A DNA stretch of 64,000 bases from Bacteroides sp. M10 (GCF_014334015.1 NZ_CP060488.1:6654501-6718500), one strand, 5' to 3'. Shown: positions 54,207-62,739, numbered from the stretch's first letter. Program-made: numbers and translations. The notes: generated by a model from the letters alone, not told the origin.

Positions 54207-54698
54207 ATGGAAAACAGTAAAAAGTTAGCACACAAAATACATCTTTGTAAATACGAACACGCATTTATCAAGGAATCCTTCATTGTTCTAAAGAGTACTA
54301 CTGGACAGAATATATTTGAAATGTTTATACCCAAAAACACAATAAAGAAATACTACGCCATACGATATATCGGTAATTATTTAAAGGTAACCAAACAAAG
54401 CCATCTACAGATGTGTATTTTTTTCAAAAATGCTTCTCTAGTTCTTGATCCCCACAAGCTTTATCATATAATGACGTTAATCATTAACGATATTATCGAC
54501 CGGATTCCATTCGGACAGGTAGGTACTGCTCCACTTCGATATTCACACTATATTATTGGAGTAGAACATCAGAGTTCACGGCAGATAAGACAGGTGTTGA
54601 CGAAAATTCATTCTCATAGCAGATTCCAATCATTCATGGATAGTTACTCATGTCAATCAACTCACAGGCTATCTCAATGCGGGAAGGATAAAAAATAG
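54207..54698 (+). CDS. Hypothetical protein, first gene of the VWA-PP2C-kinase cluster
   Basis: A 163-residue basic protein that I do not recognise. It has no signal peptide or membrane span. It contains alternating hydrophobic beta-like stretches (FIVLKSTTGQNIFEMFI, YYAIRYIGNYLKV) and a His/Ser/Lys-rich tail ending CGKDKK. The ATG at 54207 is taken rather than a TTG two codons earlier. It ends 29 bp before the first VWA gene on the same strand with no terminator, so it may belong to that system. AT content is high, as in the genes that follow. It could also be a chance frame. Confidence 0.5.
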   Translation: MENSKKLAHKIHLCKYEHAFIKESFIVLKSTTGQNIFEMFIPKNTIKKYYAIRYIGNYLKVTKQSHLQMCIFFKNASLVLDPHKLYHIMTLIINDIIDRIPFGQVGTAPLRYSHYIIGVEHQSSRQIRQVLTKIHSHSRFQSFMDSYSCQSTHRLSQCGKDKK

Positions 54699-54727
54699 AA
54701 TGCAAACTTATTAAAAAAATAAAGAAA

Positions 54728-55405
54728 ATGGCAAAAAATGATTTTTCAGCAGAAGCTGCAGAGAACTTTGAACAAAAATGTTTATGTATTTTAGTTTTAG
54801 ATGTATCTGGCTCCATGTCAGGCAAACCCATTGAAGAATTAAATAAAGGTCTTCAAGATTTTTACAATGAAATCTCTTCTGATGATACTACAAGTCAGCG
54901 TCTTGAGGTCTCTCTTATCACATTCAGCCATGTTGTCCAGACTTTACAAGAGCCCGCATTAGTTGAGAATTTCACCATGCCTACTCTCATTGCAAGTGGT
55001 TCGACAGCGATGGTTAATGCCGTAAATGAAGCTATTGACAAAGTTGCATCTCGTAAACAATGGTACAAATCAACCAATCAGGCTTACTACAGACCTTGGA
55101 TCATACTAATGACAGACGGAGAGCCTGATAGAGATCAAGATGTTGATGCTCTCGCACAGCGCATCAAGCTGGACACGGTTAACAAACGCTATGCTTTTTT
55201 ACCTATCGGAGTAGAGGGCGCAAACATGAAAGTACTGGACAAGATTCAGGGGAATATCCCACCAATGAAACTGCAAGGAACAAAATTCAGCTCTTTCTTT
55301 AAATGGTTAAGTGCAAGTATGGGAACTGTCGTAACTGCAGAAGAAGGACAACAAGTAGATTTGTCAGCTGGAGCAGATGACTGGATGGCCGCTTTTACAA
55401 TCTAA
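54728..55405 (+). CDS. TerY-like von Willebrand factor A domain protein
   Basis: A 225-residue single-domain VWA protein. The metal-ion-dependent adhesion site is complete: D25-x-S27-x-S29 (LDVSGSM), T93 (GSTAM) and D130 (MTDGEPD). YAFLPIGVEGANM and FSSFFKWLSASM are shared with TerY-type VWA proteins of tellurite-resistance-like stress systems. Such proteins are cytoplasmic and thought to be scaffolds or targets of the linked kinase and phosphatase. It lies 15 bp ahead of a paralogue of ~60% similarity. Confidence 0.88.
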   Translation: MAKNDFSAEAAENFEQKCLCILVLDVSGSMSGKPIEELNKGLQDFYNEISSDDTTSQRLEVSLITFSHVVQTLQEPALVENFTMPTLIASGSTAMVNAVNEAIDKVASRKQWYKSTNQAYYRPWIILMTDGEPDRDQDVDALAQRIKLDTVNKRYAFLPIGVEGANMKVLDKIQGNIPPMKLQGTKFSSFFKWLSASMGTVVTAEEGQQVDLSAGADDWMAAFTI

Positions 55406-55420
55406 CAATATTCAACAACT

Positions 55421-56185
55421 ATGGCAAACAATGATTTCTCAACGGAAGTAGCTGAAAACTACGAACCAAAGTGCTTTTGTATCCTCGTTCTTGATATTTC
55501 AGGTTCAATGAATGAAATAATTGAAAACACCTCTGAAACAACCCAAACAGGTCAAACCATTTTCGTTGATGGCAAAACCTACAATGTCGTAAACGGAGGC
55601 ACTTCAAAACTTGATAACCTTAATAAAAGTCTAAAACAGTTCTATGATAACATTGAATCTGACGATACCATGAGCCAGCGTTTAGAACTTTCGGTAATCA
55701 CATTCAATGATAATGTAACCATAGTACAAGAACCATCCTTAATATCCAACTGCGAAATACCAATCCTTGAGGCCAATGGAGACACAGCACTTGTGGATGC
55801 AGTATATGAAGCAATAGAACTAGTAGATGCCCGTAAAAAATGGTATAAAAGTACGAATCAGGCATATTACCGTCCATGGATAGTGCTCATAACCGACGGT
55901 GAGCCGGATGAATGCCAAGACATTGCCACTTTAGCGGAACGAATCAAGGAAGATACGGCCCATAAACGCTATGCATTTCTGCCAATAGGAGTAGATAATG
56001 CAAATATGTCCGTACTCCAAAGTATTCAAGGACAAATTCCTGCTATGAAATTGAAAGGAACCAAATTTAGTTCTTTCTTCAAATGGTTAAGTGGAAGTAT
56101 GGAAGTAATAATATCAGGTGGAACAGGACAAAAAATTAATATTTCCAACGGTGCTTCCGATTGGATGGATTCATACACAATCTAA
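55421..56185 (+). CDS. TerY-like von Willebrand factor A domain protein with insertion
   Basis: A 254-residue paralogue of the preceding protein, with the same N-terminus (MANNDFSTEVAENYEPKC), intact MIDAS (D25, S27, S29; T122; D159) and the same STNQAYYRPWI and FSSFFKWLS segments. It differs by a ~30-residue insertion (~31-64, with TGQTIFVDGKTYNVVNGG) directly after the MIDAS motif, where a ligand-contacting loop would be. The two are tandem duplicates with probably different partners. The PP2C gene starts 10 bp after its stop. Confidence 0.88.
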   Translation: MANNDFSTEVAENYEPKCFCILVLDISGSMNEIIENTSETTQTGQTIFVDGKTYNVVNGGTSKLDNLNKSLKQFYDNIESDDTMSQRLELSVITFNDNVTIVQEPSLISNCEIPILEANGDTALVDAVYEAIELVDARKKWYKSTNQAYYRPWIVLITDGEPDECQDIATLAERIKEDTAHKRYAFLPIGVDNANMSVLQSIQGQIPAMKLKGTKFSSFFKWLSGSMEVIISGGTGQKINISNGASDWMDSYTI

Positions 56186-56195
56186 TAAAAATAAT

Positions 56196-58115
56196 ATGAG
56201 GCGAACAATTACCATCTTATGTTTATGTCTTACTTGCATATCGCATCTTCAGGCTCAACTGAATGCTGAAACTTTGATAGACCAATATGGGGCTATAAGG
56301 AGTGATATAACAAAAGAAGCTTGCAAAATAGTAGGATTTAAAGATAAAGAAACTATCAAATTAATAAATAACAACAGCATCAACGACTTCAAGGAGGCAT
56401 TGAATAAGCAAAAAGAATGGACACAATTTTATATGATTGTGAACTTTTCCAATAAGCCTCTTAATGGAACAAATATTGATGAATACAACAAAAAGATTTG
56501 CGATATTCGAAAAAATTATGAATTGAAATTGCTTGAGAACTATGCTGATAAACGAGACGCTATTATTGACGCATTTGGCAAATATATCGCGAAAATTTCC
56601 AGCCTTACTGAAGAATGCACTCTTTTCAACAGTGATAAAGGTAATAATTACAAAAATTATCTTGACAAATACAACAATGGACATTTTGTTAAATTGATAG
56701 AGACAGATGGCATTTCCCAAGACGAGAATAAATCTACAGAGAGCAAAGAGACAATAAAGGAGGGACAAAACAACGCGAATCCTGTCCCAAAAGGCTCACA
56801 GACAACAAACAATGACCCTGATAATCCAGCAAATAATATCACCATTCAATTTGATATTTCTCACATAAAATACCTTATCTATATATTGGCATTGATAGTG
56901 CTTATTGTGCTAACAAAAAAGTATCTAAAGTATAAAAAAATGGCTAAAACAAATATTATGATTGAACAACCCAAAGAGAATACTGAATCAAAAATAGATT
57001 TAAACAATGACCCTGAAGATACAGATAATAATAAAAATGATAACTGTAATTTAGAAAAAGAGCCCTCTGTACCAACTACAAACGAAACTGATATAGAATC
57101 TTCAAAGATTACACCGGCAACTGATGCCTCTTCCGATTCAGACGCTTTGACTCCACATGAAGATCCAGTCCCCCCTGTAGTACCAATCCCCCCTATTGAT
57201 AAAGTAGATCCTCCCGCACCTAGTCCTTCTCAATCCCAAATAAATGCTTTTGCAGAAGATGCTGACGAGTGGATTATTGTAGGCGCATCCGTTCAAGGCA
57301 ATGGTCATATAGCTACTAACACCCCTTGTCAAGACAACAATAAATACGAATATCTAGGTAATGGTTGGGGAATAGCGATCACTTCAGACGGTGCCGGTTC
57401 AGCCAAGAACTCTCACGTTGGTTCTGGAATTGTTGTAAATAGAGCAATGATCCATTTCAAAAATCTCATAAAAAAGGAAGAATGGATTAAAAAAGACAAA
57501 TTGCCAACAGAAGTTCGTTGGACCAAACTTTCATACCAAGTTCTCAAATTAGTACATGATGAACTTGAAAGTTTTGCAAAAACAAAAGAGTGTGACTTTA
57601 AATCTTTAAGCGCAACGGTCATAGTGGTTATTCATTCTCCGACAGGATTGTTGGTAACGCATGTTGGTGACGGCCGTGCCGGATATAAAGATATGGATGG
57701 CGAATGGCATTCTATGATTACTCCGCATAAAGGAGAAGAAGCCAATCAAACCATCTTTTTATCATCCGAATTCTGGAATATTCCATTTTATGAAATGTCT
57801 GGTGTCATGGTACCAGAAGCCCGAATAATTAAAGAAAAAGTGCAGGCATTCACTCTCATGAGTGATGGCTGCGAAAACACTTCGTGGAAATTCAATCAAT
57901 ATGATGAATCCACAGAAAAGTATTATGATCCCAATTTGCCTTTTGCTAACTTTTTCGACCCAATACTCGCCACTTTTCGGTCATTCCGTTCTAAAAAAGT
58001 CTCGTTGGAAAAGAGAAAGACAAAGTGGCATGATTTTATCAAGGAAGGTAACAAGTCGTTTATCAAGGAAACTGATGATAAGACGATGATACTTGCAGTA
58101 CTTTATAAGTTATAA
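56196..58115 (+). CDS. Membrane-anchored PP2C-family protein phosphatase
   Basis: A 639-residue protein. Signal peptide at 1-21 (HLQAQ), a ~200-residue helical extracytoplasmic part, one membrane span at ~225-242 (YLIYILALIVLIVL), a ~115-residue acidic, Pro-rich linker, then a cytoplasmic PP2C domain from ~360 to the end. Metal-binding motifs are TPCQDNN, SDGAGSAKNS, VGDGRAGY, LMSDGCEN and TDDKTMI. It should remove phosphate from targets of the kinase encoded 2 bp downstream. The ATG at 56196 gives the signal peptide; the longer frame overlaps the VWA gene. The linker DNA is very AT-rich. Confidence 0.88.
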   Translation: MRRTITILCLCLTCISHLQAQLNAETLIDQYGAIRSDITKEACKIVGFKDKETIKLINNNSINDFKEALNKQKEWTQFYMIVNFSNKPLNGTNIDEYNKKICDIRKNYELKLLENYADKRDAIIDAFGKYIAKISSLTEECTLFNSDKGNNYKNYLDKYNNGHFVKLIETDGISQDENKSTESKETIKEGQNNANPVPKGSQTTNNDPDNPANNITIQFDISHIKYLIYILALIVLIVLTKKYLKYKKMAKTNIMIEQPKENTESKIDLNNDPEDTDNNKNDNCNLEKEPSVPTTNETDIESSKITPATDASSDSDALTPHEDPVPPVVPIPPIDKVDPPAPSPSQSQINAFAEDADEWIIVGASVQGNGHIATNTPCQDNNKYEYLGNGWGIAITSDGAGSAKNSHVGSGIVVNRAMIHFKNLIKKEEWIKKDKLPTEVRWTKLSYQVLKLVHDELESFAKTKECDFKSLSATVIVVIHSPTGLLVTHVGDGRAGYKDMDGEWHSMITPHKGEEANQTIFLSSEFWNIPFYEMSGVMVPEARIIKEKVQAFTLMSDGCENTSWKFNQYDESTEKYYDPNLPFANFFDPILATFRSFRSKKVSLEKRKTKWHDFIKEGNKSFIKETDDKTMILAVLYKL

Positions 58116-58117
58116 CT

Positions 58118-59557
58118 ATGGAAGTATACACATCAAAGCATGAAAAAATAGTTCTAGCAGATGATGCTTTTTCTTCAGGTGGAGAAGGAGAAGTTCGGCA
58201 TATCTTGTTTGGGCCATCCCGATTCAAAAATGTATGCGCCAAGATATACTATCAAAAAAAGCGTACCCAACAACAAGAAAACAAGATAAAATATATGGTA
58301 GCGACCCCTCCTGCTAAAGTCATAGGGGACGGTTTTATGATAGGATGGCCTCTTGATTATGTGACAGATGCCGGAGGGAATTTTCTTGGTTTCATCATGC
58401 CTCTAGCCTTTCCAGACAGCAAGCAGTTGATAACCTTGACAGCACCAAAACTCAATAAGAAACTTGGGACGCCATGGCATAACAGATATGATAGAACTAA
58501 TGGGAAAAGTGCGCTTATCTCTCGCCTGAAGTTGATATGTAATATTGCAATACCGATACATATTTTGCATTCTACAGGTAAATATGTCCTAAAAGACTTC
58601 AAACCGGAGAATATATTGATCACTCATGACGGCCACGTAACTATTGTAGACATGGACTCTGTTCAGATCTGTGAAGGTTCAAAATTGTTATTTCCGGGAA
58701 CTGCTGCTACCCCCAATTATATGCCACCCGAATATTATACTAAAGGTATTGGAAAAGCAGCGACTGTTCCCCTGAATAAATCTTGGGATAATTTTGCCAT
58801 AGGTATCGTTTTCTATCAAATATTGTTCGGACTACACCCGTATGTAGTTACTCCAAGAGTTCAACAAGATGCGGATAGCAATGAGATATTCCAAAGTATT
58901 TCATCTAACCTGTTCCCTTTTGGACCTAATCAATATAAAATAGAAGGGTATCCAGATCTCCATAATAAGTTTAAAATACTACCGAAAACTGTACAATCAT
59001 TATTTCTCCGTGCATTTTCTGACAATGCAAGCCAACGTCCAAATGCAGAAGAGTGGGGAAAATGTATATACGGTTTAGTAGTTAACGCAAACAATATTCC
59101 AACGCCACAACCCATGTCAATCCAGACACCACAACCAGCATCAAAGCCGACACCAGTGCCGAAGCCAACGCCAATACCTACTCCCAAACCTGCTGTGACA
59201 CCGATTCCCCAACCGACGCCATGGCCATCGTCGGTTCCTACTCATCCAACAGAGAGCGAGCTCGACAGTTGGAACTGGGGTGCGTTTTTCTTCAACTGGA
59301 TATGGGGGCTTTTCAATGGGGTATATTGGCCTTTATTACTCATCGCCATTGGTTGGATTCCATATGTCGGACAAATTGGAGCCCTTATTGGTGCAATTTA
59401 TCTAGGTACCAAAGGCACAAGACAAGCATGGAATGCAAAAAAATGGGATAGCTGGAATTCGTTCAAGGAAACACAACATAAATGGGCTGTTGCAATATGG
59501 TGGGTACTCGGTGTCTCTTTCATATTGGGGCTGATAATTGGTAGTATGTCCTCCTAA
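58118..59557 (+). CDS. Membrane-anchored Ser/Thr protein kinase-like protein
   Basis: A 479-residue protein. Kinase domain ~10-325: Gly loop SSGGEGEV, K42 in CAKIYY, catalytic loop LKDFKPEN (D160, K162, N165) where HRD is replaced by LKD, metal-binding DMD (D178) in place of DFG, NYMPPEY for APE and WDNFAIGIVFYQILFG. A ~55-residue Pro/Thr repeat linker (PTPxPKP) leads to a C-terminal membrane part resembling DUF2628 with hydrophobic spans (WPLLLIAIGWIPYVGQIGALIGAI). VWA, PP2C and kinase in a row form a TerY-phosphorylation triad. Confidence 0.87.
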   Translation: MEVYTSKHEKIVLADDAFSSGGEGEVRHILFGPSRFKNVCAKIYYQKKRTQQQENKIKYMVATPPAKVIGDGFMIGWPLDYVTDAGGNFLGFIMPLAFPDSKQLITLTAPKLNKKLGTPWHNRYDRTNGKSALISRLKLICNIAIPIHILHSTGKYVLKDFKPENILITHDGHVTIVDMDSVQICEGSKLLFPGTAATPNYMPPEYYTKGIGKAATVPLNKSWDNFAIGIVFYQILFGLHPYVVTPRVQQDADSNEIFQSISSNLFPFGPNQYKIEGYPDLHNKFKILPKTVQSLFLRAFSDNASQRPNAEEWGKCIYGLVVNANNIPTPQPMSIQTPQPASKPTPVPKPTPIPTPKPAVTPIPQPTPWPSSVPTHPTESELDSWNWGAFFFNWIWGLFNGVYWPLLLIAIGWIPYVGQIGALIGAIYLGTKGTRQAWNAKKWDSWNSFKETQHKWAVAIWWVLGVSFILGLIIGSMSS

Positions 59558-59562
59558 TATAC

Positions 59563-59598
59563 TTGATGAGTAGTGTCATTAGCGACATTACTCATCAA
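59563..59598 (+). terminator. Hairpin between kinase and TIR genes
   Basis: Arms TTGATGAGTAgTGTC (59563-59577) and its complement (59584-59598) pair with one mismatch, followed by a T-rich stretch. It would reduce read-through into the TIR gene. Confidence 0.7.
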
Positions 59599-59621
59599 TA
59601 TTTTACTTATTTTTAAATAAT

Positions 59622-60749
59622 ATGAATCAATACGATATTTTCATAAGCTACTCCAGAATAGACAGTCAGCTAGCAGCAAAAATACAAGAAATCTTGCAAA
59701 AGGCTGGATTCAAATGCTTTCGCGATGTAAGTATCCATACAGGTGACGCCTTTATGGAAACATTAGCAAATAGTATCATTGAAAGTCGTGTATTTCTTCT
59801 GCTGGGAAGTTCTCACGCTTATAAGTCAAGATATACTAGGAAAGAAATAAAATACGCATTTGACAAAAACAAACTAATATTGCCATATCTAATAGATGAC
59901 ACAAATTTACCTAAAGGATTAGAATTTCTTTTGAGTGATCTCAATAAGAGATGCATGAAAGAATATCCTATCAATTCTCTCATACAAGAATTAAAAGATA
60001 TTATTCCCCATTCAACTACAACTACACCAACGCCATCACGACCACCTTTTATTGAGGGTAAACCTGTTACTTTCTCTGTCAATGGGATTAGCTTTAACAT
60101 GATGCCAGTAAACGCCGGAAAGTTCATTATGGGATCGAAAGAAAAAAATAATGGTTACCCGGCTCATGAAGTTAGATTATTAAAAAATTACTATATAGGT
60201 GAAACGGAAGTGACCCAGGCCTTGTGGCAAACAGTCATGGGCAATAACCCATCGACTTTCAAAAAACACGACCTGCCCGTTGAACAAGTTAGTTGGAATG
60301 ATTGCCAACTGTTCATTGCCAAATTAAACAAAATAACAAAATGTCACTTCCGGTTGCCTACAGAAGCCGAATGGGAATTTGCAGCCCGTGGAGGCAATCA
60401 TTTTCAAGGCGATAACTATGCAGGAAGTTCAGAGGTTTGGAATGTTGCTTGGTATAATGGCAACAGCCAACAGTGTACACATCCCGTTAAACTGAAAGTC
60501 CCGAATGAATTGGGTATTTATGACATGAGTGGCAATGTAAACGAATGGTGTTTTGACCTTTACGGAAACTACTCAGATACACCACGTATTGATCCTCATG
60601 GAGCAAAGAGTGGTGAATTTCGTGTAATCCGTGGTGGTAGTTGGTACGAAAGTGAAGTAAAGTGTCGTATATACATCCGGAATAGAGCTAATCCCTCAAT
60701 AAAGAGTGCCAATCTCGGACTACGATTAACATTGAGTTATGGAAGCTAA
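59622..60749 (+). CDS. TIR domain fused to formylglycine-generating-enzyme-like domain
   Basis: A 375-residue protein. Residues 3-130 are a TIR domain: YDIFISYSRID, KCFRDVSIHTGD, and E75 in RYTRKEIKYAF at the place of the NADase catalytic Glu. A short Thr/Pro linker (~131-150) leads to an FGE/SUMF1-like domain ~155-372: NAGKFIMGS, GETEVTQALW, RLPTEAEWEFAARGG, DMSGNVNEW, GGSWYESEVKCRIYIRNRA. Bacterial TIR proteins often kill or arrest phage-infected cells by degrading NAD+; FGE-like domains in such proteins usually bind rather than modify. It follows the VWA-PP2C-kinase genes after a terminator and is the likely effector. Confidence 0.87.
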   Translation: MNQYDIFISYSRIDSQLAAKIQEILQKAGFKCFRDVSIHTGDAFMETLANSIIESRVFLLLGSSHAYKSRYTRKEIKYAFDKNKLILPYLIDDTNLPKGLEFLLSDLNKRCMKEYPINSLIQELKDIIPHSTTTTPTPSRPPFIEGKPVTFSVNGISFNMMPVNAGKFIMGSKEKNNGYPAHEVRLLKNYYIGETEVTQALWQTVMGNNPSTFKKHDLPVEQVSWNDCQLFIAKLNKITKCHFRLPTEAEWEFAARGGNHFQGDNYAGSSEVWNVAWYNGNSQQCTHPVKLKVPNELGIYDMSGNVNEWCFDLYGNYSDTPRIDPHGAKSGEFRVIRGGSWYESEVKCRIYIRNRANPSIKSANLGLRLTLSYGS

Positions 60750-60857
60750 CACCGCAAACGTTACTTGATACTAATGTTCCCACGGAATCAAAATAGTAAA
60801 TACGACTCTTTGTTTTAATACTTCTATTCTTTATGCGTACATTATAAGAAACAATAA

Positions 60858-60900
60858 TAAAAGCCGGTCATTGAATGAGCTTCCCAATAACCGACTTTTA
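60858..60900. terminator. Bidirectional terminator between TIR-FGE and DUF3836 genes
   Basis: TAAAAGcCGGTcATTG (60858-60873) pairs with CAATAACCGACTTTTA (60885-60900), two wobble positions. It lies 109 bp after the TIR gene and 28 bp after the - gene. The remaining 60750-60857 shows nothing. Confidence 0.75.
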
Positions 60901-60928
60901 CAATTTATCTGTTATCCTATATCCTGTT

Positions 60929-61354
60929 TTATTTTGTGCTTGCCAGCAACAGAGTTGCATTGTTGTCATTCAGCGCATAAACCGCCTTTTCTACATTACT
61001 GTTATAAGTCTTGCTTCTATCATCCCAACGAGCATAGTCCACAGTCACTTCATTGGCACTGTATTCCACATTCATTCTGAAGTAAGGAGTCCAAACTTCC
61101 TTTACACTATCCCACTTGGCGGCTTCTTTGCTTATCACACGATTTTCGTTATCGTAAGTATAAGTATAGCGAAGGTGGCGATACAAGTGACCGTCTTCAT
61201 TACGATAAATATTCTTAGCGGTTATTACTTCACCAGTCATTTCATTATTGGTTACAAATTCTGTAGGGTTCATTGCACTTGCAGAGAAGTTCATTACACT
61301 TGCCATTACTACGGCTACCATCACAACTGCTTTTGAGAATAAATTTGTTTTCAT
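60929..61354 (-). CDS. DUF3836 secreted protein
   Basis: A 141-residue protein with a signal peptide (MKTNLFSKAVVMVAVVMASV, cut near SASA). The mature part is beta-rich (YRHLRYTYTYDNENRVISKEAAKWD, YFRMNVEYSANEVTVDYARWDD) and fits the Bacteroides-specific DUF3836 family of exported small proteins of unknown function. It has no link in sequence to the TIR cluster beyond adjacency. Confidence 0.75.
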   Translation of the reverse strand: MKTNLFSKAVVMVAVVMASVMNFSASAMNPTEFVTNNEMTGEVITAKNIYRNEDGHLYRHLRYTYTYDNENRVISKEAAKWDSVKEVWTPYFRMNVEYSANEVTVDYARWDDRSKTYNSNVEKAVYALNDNNATLLLASTK

Positions 61355-61688
61355 AATCGTTATTTTTTATTGTTATTATTCTTCGTTTATAGTGGTTGTT
61401 GTTTCGCAACCGCTTTCGCTTATATATAGTCAATCGGCGTGCCAAAACAATAAATCTCTGATAATCAACAGATATTCAAATTTACACGATGTTCATTATC
61501 GGACAACTGTCCGCACAGAAGCGGACAATAACAGCCCGATTGTTACTTTTTCTATGTATAAATCAGTCCAACGACCATTGATTTGAGTCGTTTTAAAGTT
61601 TATGCAATCCAGTTTTAATGAGGAAACATATCCGGCATCATTTTTTTCGTGTATTTTTGCAGAAGAATCACTCAAGTAACAAAACAAT
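61355..61688. other. 334-bp gap between divergent small genes
   Basis: AT-rich sequence with no convincing gene. A - strand -7 box TAAATTTG (61477-61484) may serve the DUF3836 gene, and a + box TATTTTTG (61653-61660) the 61689 gene. Nothing else seen. Confidence 0.4.
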
Positions 61689-61892
61689 ATGAAGATAGTC
61701 AAGAATCAATTCACCAAATATGAAGAAGATGGTTCGCCAGGCAAAGATTTATATGCTGCGCTGGCTGATCTGGTGAAAGAGTATGACTATCCGGTCTGCT
61801 TCAATTTTCCGGCAGAGCACGTGACTCATAACCTGCCGCTCATTAATGGAGCGAAAGTGGAATTTATCGTCGGGAAAAGGAGGTGGAATTAA
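61689..61892 (+). CDS. Small hypothetical protein
   Basis: A 67-residue frame, MKIVKNQFTKYEEDGSPG at the N-terminus and FIVGKRRWN at the C-terminus. It has a -7 box 28 bp upstream and codon use that looks normal for the region. I do not recognise the family. Its position next to an HTH remnant suggests leftover parts of a small mobile or toxin-antitoxin module. Confidence 0.5.
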   Translation: MKIVKNQFTKYEEDGSPGKDLYAALADLVKEYDYPVCFNFPAEHVTHNLPLINGAKVEFIVGKRRWN

Positions 61893-61902
61893 AGTTCGTT
61901 TT

Positions 61903-62094
61903 TTAGAAGATAGAAACAGTAGGCAACCCCTTTTCCACTCGTGAAACCGTAAGTTCCGAACAAGTAGCGCGTTCTGCTACCTGTGCAATACTCAAATTTC
62001 GTCTCAAACGAGCCAATTTTATTTGTTCGCCCACAATCTGCATTTTCGAAATCAACTTGCGGGGAAGTTTAGTTCCCATCGTACTCTTTGTCAT
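61903..62094 (-). pseudogene. HTH (XRE/HipB-like) protein, probably 3'-truncated
   Basis: A 63-residue frame. EQIKLARLRRNLSIAQVAERATCSELTVSRVEKG is four helices of an XRE domain; relatives continue for at least 20 residues past TVSI with the fifth helix. Here the frame ends at SIF and stop, and no continuation is visible in other frames. No HipA-type toxin is adjacent. It is most likely a remnant of a HipB-like antitoxin, though a very short functional repressor is possible. Confidence 0.6.
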
Positions 62095-62247
62095 AATCGT
62101 AATCTATCATATAATATACAAAGATAAGATTTATTATTTATTATATGATTGGTTGATAAGAAAAAGATTGGATCAGGCGTATGTATACAAAAAGGCAGAC
62201 TTCAATAAAAGGTTTTTCGTTTCATATATAGAATAAAAGGTACACCA

Positions 62248-62271
62248 TTTTGTTTTGTATACAAAACAAAA
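62248..62271. promoter_or_regulatory. Perfect 24-bp palindrome
   Basis: TTTTGTTTTGTA followed by its exact complement, with no spacer, 22 bp beyond the GNAT stop and ~150 bp upstream of the HTH fragment. The lack of GC and of loop makes a terminator unlikely and a dyad operator more so. Confidence 0.45.
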
Positions 62272-62293
62272 TATTTGATAAAGCTGCTCTAAT

Positions 62294-62710
62294 CTATTTC
62301 ACAATATCATTCAAGTCAAAATAAAGCAAACGTGTAGCAGAATCCACATCTTCATTATTCAAAGGAATAAATCCATTTTTCTCATAAAAAGGAACAGCTG
62401 CCGCATACGCATCTACAGTTAAAAAGCGACAACCCGTTTTATTTTCAATAACAAAGTAACTTTTGATAAAATTCAACAGGAATGAGCCTATTGATTGACC
62501 TTTCACAGATAAATCGACTCCTAAACGACAAATTTTAGCGGCAGGATAACTTTTTAAACGTTTCTCATTCACAAACCGATGCTTTCGAAAACGATTAAAT
62601 TCTGTTTTATTCTCAAAATCAGACAAAGAAATACGATCATTAGCAAGGCTAAAATATGCGACTGTTTGTTGTCCCATTTTATTTTCAAGTACATAACTTA
62701 CAGCTAACAA
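62294..62710 (-). CDS. GNAT acetyltransferase (TacT-like), apparently 5'-truncated
   Basis: A 138-residue frame with the GNAT core: TVAYFSLANDRIS, YPAAKICRLGVDLSVKGQSIGSFLLNFI (acetyl-CoA loop) and RFLTVDAYAAAVPFYEKNGF. Toxin-type relatives have ~35-45 more N-terminal residues. Here the frame stays open only to 62731, where a stop stands after the antitoxin-like gene; an ATG a few bases further is in another frame across a run of seven T. A deletion or a frameshift seems to have removed the start, so activity is doubtful. TTG at 62710 is the nominal start. Confidence 0.6.
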   Translation of the reverse strand: MLAVSYVLENKMGQQTVAYFSLANDRISLSDFENKTEFNRFRKHRFVNEKRLKSYPAAKICRLGVDLSVKGQSIGSFLLNFIKSYFVIENKTGCRFLTVDAYAAAVPFYEKNGFIPLNNEDVDSATRLLYFDLNDIVK

Positions 62711-62739
62711 AGCTTCCCGATAAAAAAAAGATTCATTTT

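Noticed and set aside
60600..60749. Diversity-generating retroelement target region at the FGE-like C-terminus
   Set aside because: FGE-type domains can be such targets, but no reverse transcriptase or template repeat is visible in the window.
61248..61586. 112-codon + frame rich in Thr/Ile/Val
   Set aside because: It is antisense to the DUF3836 signal-peptide region and runs through AT-rich spacer with no start signal.
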